The position numbers were made by a program, and so were the translations under genes. The notes under the pieces were generated by a model. The model was not told the DNA's origin and did not search any database. It was given only the letters and a program-made list of their open reading frames with translations. This document shows positions 58,075 to 64,000 of a stretch of 64,000 nucleotides of DNA, in pieces (position 1 is the first letter of the stretch; the number at the start of each line of letters is the position of its first letter). Where the stretch lies: the NCBI GenBank assembly GCA_905479945.1, contig CAJQOP010000012.1, positions 62,001-126,000 of the forward strand. Direction: 5' to 3'. The DNA is from an uncultured Glaciecola sp. (GTDB lineage Bacteria; Pseudomonadota; Gammaproteobacteria; Enterobacterales; Alteromonadaceae).

Positions 58075-59157
58075 ATGAACACAACAGCTCTTTACAATGC
58101 CCACATCAAAGCAGGCGCGAAGATGGTTGATTTTTTTGGCTGGGATATGCCGATTAACTATGGTTCACAAATTGAAGAACATAATGCTGTGCGCCAGGAT
58201 GCCGGTATGTTTGATGTATCTCACATGACGATTGTTGATGTTGAAGGCTCACAGGCCAAAGATTATTTGCGCTATTTATTAGCAAACGATGTTAATAAAC
58301 TGCAGCAAAAAGGCAAAGCTCTATACAGTGGCATGCTGAATGAAGAGGGTGGTGTTGTTGATGACCTTATCGTTTATCATTTTGAGTCAACTAACTATCG
58401 CTTAGTGGTTAACTCAGCAACAAAAGAAAAAGACTTAAATTGGTTGAATAAAATTGCCACAGGCTTTGACGTTTCAATAACAGAGCGTGATGAATTCGCT
58501 ATGATTGCAGTTCAGGGCCCGAACGCACAGGCTAAAGCACAGAGTCTCTTCTCTGCAGCACAAAAAGAAGCGGTTGAAGGTATGAAGCCGTTCTTTGGTG
58601 TTCAAGCCGAAGACTTATTTATCGCAACTACGGGTTACACAGGCGAAGCGGGCTATGAAATTATGGTTCCCGTTGCGCGAGCTGAAGAGTTTTGGGATCA
58701 ATTATTAGCATCAGGTGTCGTGCCTTGTGGTTTAGGTGCTCGTGATACATTGCGTTTGGAAGCGGGTATGAATTTGTATGGGCAAGATATGAATGAAACA
58801 GTTTCGCCGCTTGAGGCAAACATGGCTTGGACAGTCACATGGGAACCTGCAGAACGTGATTTTGTTGGCCGCAAAGCCTTAGAAGCACAAAAAGCAGCTG
58901 GACATCAGAAGCTTGTTGGCTTAGTTATGACCGAAAAAGGTGTTCTTCGTGCAGGTTTGAAAGTGATCGCAACAGGTGGCGAAGGCATTATAACTTCAGG
59001 TACATTTTCACCAACCTTGGGTCATAGTGTGGCTATGGCGAGAGTACCTGCTGACACTGACATTGGAAGCACTGTTGAAGTCGAAATGCGCAAAAAATTA
59101 GTCACGGTAAGGGTTGTAAAACCAAGCTTTGTTCGTAACGGCAAAAGCGTTTTATAA
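58075..59157 (+). CDS. gcvT: Glycine cleavage system T protein (aminomethyltransferase)
   Basis: 360 residues from the ATG at 58075; an ATG five codons earlier has no ribosome site. Transfers the methylene group from aminomethyl-lipoyl H protein to tetrahydrofolate, releasing ammonia. Family blocks: [20 protein letters not shown] near the start, [24 protein letters not shown] near residue 184 and [21 protein letters not shown] near residue 221, plus the C-terminal domain. First gene of gcvT-gcvH-gcvP. Confidence 0.97.
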   Translation: MNTTALYNAHIKAGAKMVDFFGWDMPINYGSQIEEHNAVRQDAGMFDVSHMTIVDVEGSQAKDYLRYLLANDVNKLQQKGKALYSGMLNEEGGVVDDLIVYHFESTNYRLVVNSATKEKDLNWLNKIATGFDVSITERDEFAMIAVQGPNAQAKAQSLFSAAQKEAVEGMKPFFGVQAEDLFIATTGYTGEAGYEIMVPVARAEEFWDQLLASGVVPCGLGARDTLRLEAGMNLYGQDMNETVSPLEANMAWTVTWEPAERDFVGRKALEAQKAAGHQKLVGLVMTEKGVLRAGLKVIATGGEGIITSGTFSPTLGHSVAMARVPADTDIGSTVEVEMRKKLVTVRVVKPSFVRNGKSVL

Positions 59158-59270
59158 TCTAAGTAGACCATTAATTGGTTTATTAAAGATGAATTGCTGT
59201 TTAAAATACAGCGTAGTAAAAATTATTTAGTTTAACTATTTCAATTACTTAACAATAGCTAGGAAACATA

Positions 59271-59660
59271 ATGAGCAATATACCAACAGAATTACGATAT
59301 GCCAGTACTCATGAGTGGGTTCGTTCAGAAGGTGATGGCGTATTTACCGTAGGCATTTCTGAGCATGCACAAGACTTGCTTGGAGATATGGTGTTTGTTG
59401 ACTTGCCTGACGTAGGTGATGCTGTCACTACAGGTGATGATTGTGCAGTTGCAGAGTCGGTTAAAGCGGCTTCTGATATCTACGCGCCTATTACAGGTGA
59501 AGTTGTTGAAGTAAATGAGCAGCTAGAAGATTCGCCTGAGTTAGTTAACTCGGATGCTTTTGGTGACGGTTGGATGTTTAAAGTGAAAGCTGAAGACCCC
59601 GATGAAGTCGAAGGTTTACTCGATGCTGAAGCATACGCTGCGTCAATCGCCGACGAGTAG
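59271..59660 (+). CDS. gcvH: Glycine cleavage system H protein
   Basis: 129 residues, the E. coli length. The lipoyl carrier shuttling the aminomethyl group between P, T and L proteins. The lipoylation lysine lies in [16 protein letters not shown] at about residue 65. The family start [20 protein letters not shown] and the end [12 protein letters not shown] are typical. AGGAAA precedes the ATG by six bases. Confidence 0.98.
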   Translation: MSNIPTELRYASTHEWVRSEGDGVFTVGISEHAQDLLGDMVFVDLPDVGDAVTTGDDCAVAESVKAASDIYAPITGEVVEVNEQLEDSPELVNSDAFGDGWMFKVKAEDPDEVEGLLDAEAYAASIADE

Positions 59661-59796
59661 CTTTTATTTAATTAACAATTAGCTTTTACGCTAAATTAAT
59701 TAATAAAGCGCATTAATATTATTGTTCAAACCTAGCTTCTGCTTTTGTTGAAGTTAGGTTTTGTTTTTCCAAAATTTTGTTTTTAGGTCGCCGTTT

Positions 59797-62721
59797 ATGA
59801 ATAATACAAATACACCCGCGTCGCTGTTAGATTTAGAACAGCCGAACGATTTTATTCGCCGCCATATTGGTCCGGGTAAGGTTGAAATGGAAGAAATGTT
59901 GTCGTTCATAGGCGCTGATTCATTAGACGACTTGATGAAGCAAACAGTGCCCGCGCGTATCCGATTGCCTGAACCCCTTAAAGTAGGCGAAGCGAAGACA
60001 GAAGTGAATGCACTGGCTGAACTCAAAGCGGTTGCAAGTAAGAACGTGATCAACCGTTCATTCATTGGTATGGGCTACAGCAATACACATACACCTAACG
60101 TGATTTTGCGTAATGTATTGGAAAATCCAGGTTGGTACACGGCTTATACGCCTTATCAGCCAGAGATCGCACAAGGTCGCTTGCAAGCTATTTTAAACTT
60201 CCAGCAAGTCACCATTGATTTAACAGGCCTGCCACTGGCGTCTGCATCATTGCTGGATGAAGCTACCGCTGCCGCCGAAGCAATGGGCTTAGCTAAGCGT
60301 GTATCTAAAAACAAAAAATCAAATAGCTTTTTCGTTTCCAAAGGTGTGCACCCGCAAACCTTAGACGTAGTAAAAACACGAGCAGAAATGTTTGGCTTTG
60401 AATTGATTGTCGGGGATGCATTGGAAGCTGCGCAGCACGATGTATTTGGTGTGTTGTTGCAATACCCTAGTTCAAGCGGTGAAATTAAGAACATCACTCA
60501 AATTATTGCCGACGTTCAGGCTAAAAAAGGTATTGTTGCTGTCGCGTCAGACCTAATGGCCTTAACCATGCTAACACCTCCAGGCGAGCTAGGCGCTGAT
60601 GTTGTGCTGGGCAGTGCCCAACGTTTTGGCGTACCTATGGGTTACGGCGGTCCTCATGCTGCATTCTTCGCTACACGTGATTCATATAAGCGCTCATTGC
60701 CGGGCAGAATTATCGGTGTCTCGAAAGATACACGCGGACGCCCAGCATTGCGCATGGCCTTGCAAACACGTGAGCAACATATTCGTCGTGAGAAAGCCAA
60801 TTCTAACATTTGTACAGCGCAAGTATTACTAGCCAATATGGCATCGTTTTACGCGGTGTATCACGGTCCAGTGGGTTTGAGCACGATTGCCAACCGTATT
60901 CACCGTTTTGCCGACATATTAGGTGCAGGCCTACAGAGCAAAGGCGCTGTTTTGGCACATGATACTTGGTTTGACACCCTAACTGTAAAGGTTTCAAACA
61001 AAGACGCTATAGTGCAAAAAGCACTAGATAAAGGCATGAACCTGCGAGCCGATCTTGCAGGTACTGTGGGCATCAGTTTAGATGAAACAACCACACGCCA
61101 AGACATCCTTGATTTGTTCGACGTGTTGCTTGGTGAAGGCCATGGCTTAAGTGTTGAAACGCTTGATGCGCAAATTATTGAGAATGGTTCTACTTCAATT
61201 CCAGCAGAGTTAGTGCGCACAAGTGCATTTCTAAGTCATAAAGTATTTAACAGCTATCATTCAGAAACTGAAATGCTGCGCTATATTAAGTCTCTTGAAA
61301 ACAAGGATTTAGCACTTAATCACAGCATGATTTCATTGGGTTCTTGCACAATGAAGCTAAATGCTGTTGCTGAAATGATACCCGTTACGTGGCCTGAATT
61401 TGGTCAACTTCATCCGTTCGCGCCAGTTAATCAAGCCTTAGGTTACAAAGAGATGATTGATGAGTTGAGCGATTGGCTAATTGATATTACTGGTTATGAT
61501 TCATTGTCAATGCAGCCTAACTCTGGTGCTCAAGGTGAATATGCAGGCTTATTGGCCATTACTCGTTATCATGCAAGCCGCGGCGATAGCCACAGAAATG
61601 TATGTTTAATACCGCAGTCGGCACACGGAACAAACCCAGCTTCGGCGCAAATGCTGAGCCTAAAAGTGGTTGTAGTTAACTGTGATGCCAAAGGCAATGT
61701 AGATTTAGATGATTTGCGTGCGAAAGCCGAAGAAGTTAAAGACAACTTAAGCTGTGCAATGATCACATACCCTTCAACGCATGGTGTTTACGAAGAAGCA
61801 GTCAAAGAAATTTGTGACATTGTGCATGATTTTGGTGGTCAAGTTTATATGGACGGAGCCAATATGAACGCACAGGTTGGCGTAACATCGCCGGGCTTAA
61901 TTGGTTCTGATGTATCACACCTTAACTTACACAAAACCTTCTGTATTCCGCACGGCGGCGGTGGTCCTGGTATGGGCCCTATTGGCGTGAAGGCGCATTT
62001 GGCACCATTCCTACCAAACCATACACTTATTAACGTTGAGGCAGGTGGTACCGGTGAAGATTTAGGCACTAACGGCGCTATTTCAGCGGCGCCATGGGGC
62101 AGTGCATCGATTCTTCCAATCAGCTATATGTACATCAAAATGATGGGCAGTGAAGGGCTGAAGAAAGCCACTGAAGTTGCCATTCTCAATGCTAATTATG
62201 TTGCGCAGAAGCTGGAAGGCCACTATCCGATTTTGTATAAAGGCAATAATGGCCGCGTAGCTCATGAATGTATTATTGACTTGCGTCAGTTAAAAGAGTC
62301 ATCAAGCGTGACCGAAATGGATGTAGCCAAGCGTTTAAATGACTATGGATTCCATGCGCCAACAATGAGTTTCCCAGTTGCAGGTACATTAATGATTGAG
62401 CCTACTGAATCTGAAGCAAAAGTGGAGTTAGACCGATTCATTGAAGCAATGATTTGCATTCGTCAAGAAATAGCCAAAGTAGATTCAGGTGAGTGGGATG
62501 CAATTGATAATCCGCTGCATAATGCACCGCATACATTGGCTGATATATGTGATAACGATTGGAACCGTAGCTATGATCGCAAAGTAGCGGCTTATCCTGT
62601 CGAGGCTGTCGCTAAAGATAAGTTTTGGCCAACGGTGAATCGCATTGATGATGTGTACGGTGACAGAAACTTGATTTGTTCTTGTCCTGATTTGGATTCT
62701 TATCGAGATTTTGCTGAGTAG
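59797..62721 (+). CDS. gcvP: Glycine dehydrogenase (decarboxylating), P protein
   Basis: 974 residues from the ATG at 59797 (AGGT upstream). An in-frame TTG at 59761 has no support. PLP-dependent decarboxylation of glycine onto the H protein lipoyl arm. It is a single-chain dimer-of-halves type: FIRRHIGPG near the start, and the catalytic-lysine block [23 protein letters not shown] near residue 710. It shares lpdA (38755) as the L protein. Confidence 0.98.
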   Translation: MNNTNTPASLLDLEQPNDFIRRHIGPGKVEMEEMLSFIGADSLDDLMKQTVPARIRLPEPLKVGEAKTEVNALAELKAVASKNVINRSFIGMGYSNTHTPNVILRNVLENPGWYTAYTPYQPEIAQGRLQAILNFQQVTIDLTGLPLASASLLDEATAAAEAMGLAKRVSKNKKSNSFFVSKGVHPQTLDVVKTRAEMFGFELIVGDALEAAQHDVFGVLLQYPSSSGEIKNITQIIADVQAKKGIVAVASDLMALTMLTPPGELGADVVLGSAQRFGVPMGYGGPHAAFFATRDSYKRSLPGRIIGVSKDTRGRPALRMALQTREQHIRREKANSNICTAQVLLANMASFYAVYHGPVGLSTIANRIHRFADILGAGLQSKGAVLAHDTWFDTLTVKVSNKDAIVQKALDKGMNLRADLAGTVGISLDETTTRQDILDLFDVLLGEGHGLSVETLDAQIIENGSTSIPAELVRTSAFLSHKVFNSYHSETEMLRYIKSLENKDLALNHSMISLGSCTMKLNAVAEMIPVTWPEFGQLHPFAPVNQALGYKEMIDELSDWLIDITGYDSLSMQPNSGAQGEYAGLLAITRYHASRGDSHRNVCLIPQSAHGTNPASAQMLSLKVVVVNCDAKGNVDLDDLRAKAEEVKDNLSCAMITYPSTHGVYEEAVKEICDIVHDFGGQVYMDGANMNAQVGVTSPGLIGSDVSHLNLHKTFCIPHGGGGPGMGPIGVKAHLAPFLPNHTLINVEAGGTGEDLGTNGAISAAPWGSASILPISYMYIKMMGSEGLKKATEVAILNANYVAQKLEGHYPILYKGNNGRVAHECIIDLRQLKESSSVTEMDVAKRLNDYGFHAPTMSFPVAGTLMIEPTESEAKVELDRFIEAMICIRQEIAKVDSGEWDAIDNPLHNAPHTLADICDNDWNRSYDRKVAAYPVEAVAKDKFWPTVNRIDDVYGDRNLICSCPDLDSYRDFAE

Positions 62722-62737
62722 TGTCGATCTTAAATTA

Positions 62738-62787
62738 AGTTTGTGACTGTTTTAATATAGTTTGTGACTTTAATTAAGATTGTGACT
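62738..62787 (+). repeat. Three-copy direct repeat after gcvP
   Basis: AGTTTGTGACT at 62738-62748 and 62759-62769, and AGATTGTGACT at 62777-62787, separated by AT-rich spacers. Non-coding. Confidence 0.8.
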
Positions 62788-62796
62788 AAATTTTGT

Positions 62797-62823
62797 AATG
62801 GTGCGCTAAAGCGCGCCATTTTT
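62797..62823 (+). terminator. Rho-independent terminator after gcvP
   Basis: AATGGTGCGC (62797-62806), a TAAA loop and GCGCGCCATT (62811-62820) pair with one G.U, then three more T. Confidence 0.8.
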
Positions 62824-62924
62824 GTTCTAGTATAGTAAAATGTTTGAATTTATTCATAAAAACTAGGCTTTACCGGAGCTTTGAAAGCGAGAACTCTCGT
62901 TTAAAAATAAATGTATAAGGTTTT

Positions 62925-63878
62925 TCAGCGAGACCTTGGTTTGCGATAGCCACGATTTACTTTGGCCCTAATTGTATCCGTATTATTTTTCAAAAATTGT
63001 GACTTCCTAGCATAAAAATCATACTCACTTGAAACCGCAGAGCTACCTGATTTTAAATTTACGACTCGATAATGACCGGTATGATTGTGAGTAGAAAAAA
63101 TGATGACATCGCCTGATTTCGTTGTGAATAATTTCACATCATGCTTATGTAATAAATCCCGAATCTCTTGCTTTGGGTGTTTAAATTGGTTAGCGAAATC
63201 TGCACTCGCTATTGCAATTTTGGGTTTTATTGTTTTAATAAATGAGGAGGTTGTGAAACCGTTATTAGCTCCATGATGTGCAAGAATCATGACATCTGTT
63301 TCTTGTCTGATAATTCTTTGCCTGCGGAGACCTGCGGCTATATTGTTACATTCAACATCTCCAAGACTTAAGACATTAAATGATCCCGATCGAAAATGTT
63401 TAATTGTTGAGTTATTATTTGAATTTCTAGCATCAAGGTATTTAGGATGACTTAACGTATCTTTATAGCCATATTTTTCAGCCGAGTTTAAAGTTGAAAT
63501 GTACTCTGGTGTCACACTTACAGCGGTTTTAGTTCCCTGCCATCTAGAGTTATAAGCGCGTATTAATTTCAAGCTCTCCCGTCCTGAAACTGAGTGTGGT
63601 TTATATCCTGGATATTCAATTTTTTGGGGACTGAAATTAGATAGGATTTTTTCGAGTTGAGAGGGAGAGCAATGGTCTAAGTCCCATGATGTAATATGCA
63701 ATGTATGTACTCTGTCCGTCTTACACAATGCTAATTCTTGTTTAATACTTGGCTCATTGACATCGTTATACCTTGCTTCTAGAAGAGTAAAATGTGTACC
63801 GTTGAAATATGAAAAAGACGAGCCAGCGTTACCTAGCTGGTATGCGCGAAAACGCGTCATTTTCTGTTTAATGGTCAT
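62925..63878 (-). CDS. ComEC/Rec2-like metallo-beta-lactamase fold protein
   Basis: 317 residues, no membrane spans. The MBL fold is indicated in order by HITSWDLDHCSPSQLEKIL near residue 61 (metal-binding DxDH; the first histidine of the usual HxHxDH is a serine), LSLGDVE near residue 171, ILAHHGANNG near residue 199, and SADFANQFKHP near residue 224. This matches the free-standing relatives of the ComEC nuclease domain, likely phosphodiesterases. The C-terminus is highly basic (RAKVNRGYRKPRSR). The gene is AT-rich, alone, and points away from the window end. Such proteins often occur in accessory or defence loci, but no partner is visible here. Confidence 0.75.
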   Translation of the reverse strand: MTIKQKMTRFRAYQLGNAGSSFSYFNGTHFTLLEARYNDVNEPSIKQELALCKTDRVHTLHITSWDLDHCSPSQLEKILSNFSPQKIEYPGYKPHSVSGRESLKLIRAYNSRWQGTKTAVSVTPEYISTLNSAEKYGYKDTLSHPKYLDARNSNNNSTIKHFRSGSFNVLSLGDVECNNIAAGLRRQRIIRQETDVMILAHHGANNGFTTSSFIKTIKPKIAIASADFANQFKHPKQEIRDLLHKHDVKLFTTKSGDVIIFSTHNHTGHYRVVNLKSGSSAVSSEYDFYARKSQFLKNNTDTIRAKVNRGYRKPRSR

Positions 63879-63966
63879 TGTTAAACCTTACCATGATATT
63901 GAATTCATGAATTTGACAGTCTTTATGTTTTTTCCATGAGGTGTTTAGTGTCAAGTTTCTTGCTCT

Positions 63967-63981
63967 TCTGGATAATCCAGA
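63967..63981. other. Short perfect palindrome near the window end
   Basis: TCTGGAT (63967-63973) and ATCCAGA (63975-63981) form a perfect 7-bp inverted repeat around one base, upstream of the MBL-fold gene. Meaning unknown; it could belong to a neighbouring gene. Confidence 0.3.
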
Positions 63982-64000
63982 GGTGTGCATGCAGACCAAC

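Noticed and set aside
1-64000. CRISPR arrays, tRNA/rRNA genes, insertion sequences, prophage genes
   Set aside because: None found: no regularly spaced 28-37-bp repeats, no transposase or integrase frames, and no rRNA- or tRNA-like segments.

Overview
This window is an AT-leaning chromosomal segment of a marine gammaproteobacterium. I infer an Alteromonadales / Alteromonadaceae (Glaciecola-like) genome. The grounds are a complete mraZ-to-lpxC cell-wall/division cluster, a nearby yacG-zapD-coaE-pilD-pilC-pilA-nadC block, the pdhR-aceEF-lpd operon, and a ygfB-pepP-ubiH-ubiI block. All are arranged as in that order, and the proteins resemble their E. coli counterparts. No rRNA, tRNA, CRISPR array, insertion sequence or prophage was recognised. 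Almost everything is housekeeping DNA, so I do not claim a new multi-gene system.

Layout. (1) 1-1250: the 5' end of an unknown divergent gene and a SapC-family gene. (2) 1320-19980: the dcw cluster (mraZ, rsmH, ftsL, ftsI, murE, murF, mraY, murD, ftsW, murG, murC, ddl, ftsQ, ftsA, ftsZ) with near-universal stop/start overlaps, then lpxC behind its own promoter. A MraZ-type operator sits at the head of the cluster. (3) 20170-24460: an M23 peptidase, secA and mutT. (4) 24550-31510, minus strand: aspartoacylase, yacG, zapD, coaE, type IV pilus genes pilD, pilC and pilA (no pilB), and nadC. (5) 32000-40170: ampE, then pdhR with a PdhR box, aceE, aceF and lpdA. (6) 40240-43640: a 152-bp nested palindrome, a DUF1289 gene, a HDOD gene and two DUF481 outer-membrane genes. 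(7) 43640-48570, minus strand: serA, rpiA, fau (ygfA), a nucleoside hydrolase, rbsK, and what I read as the 6S RNA gene ssrS. (8) 48810-53450: ygfB, pepP, ubiH, ubiI. (9) 53590-57830: a periplasmic amidohydrolase, a small membrane protein, yceH and a LysR regulator. (10) 58075-62720: the glycine cleavage genes gcvT, gcvH, gcvP. (11) 62925-64000: a ComEC-like metallo-beta-lactamase-fold protein that may open an accessory region beyond the window.

How they work together: the first third builds and divides the cell envelope. The pdh operon and the glycine cleavage system are the lipoate-dependent dehydrogenase complexes and share the E3 subunit lpdA. The minus-strand block 43640-48570 handles serine, ribose and one-carbon metabolism.

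The most noteworthy signals are non-coding or structural: a near-perfect 50-bp inverted repeat with nested hairpins after lpdA; a 6S-like RNA whose downstream gene is rbsK instead of ygfA; two tandem 5-codon mini-ORFs in the ftsQ leader; a three-copy palindromic operator between a LysR gene and gcvT; and many short in-frame or intergenic tandem duplications (murD, ubiH, the ftsQ leader, the nadC-ampE gap, after aceF, after the second DUF481 gene, after gcvP).
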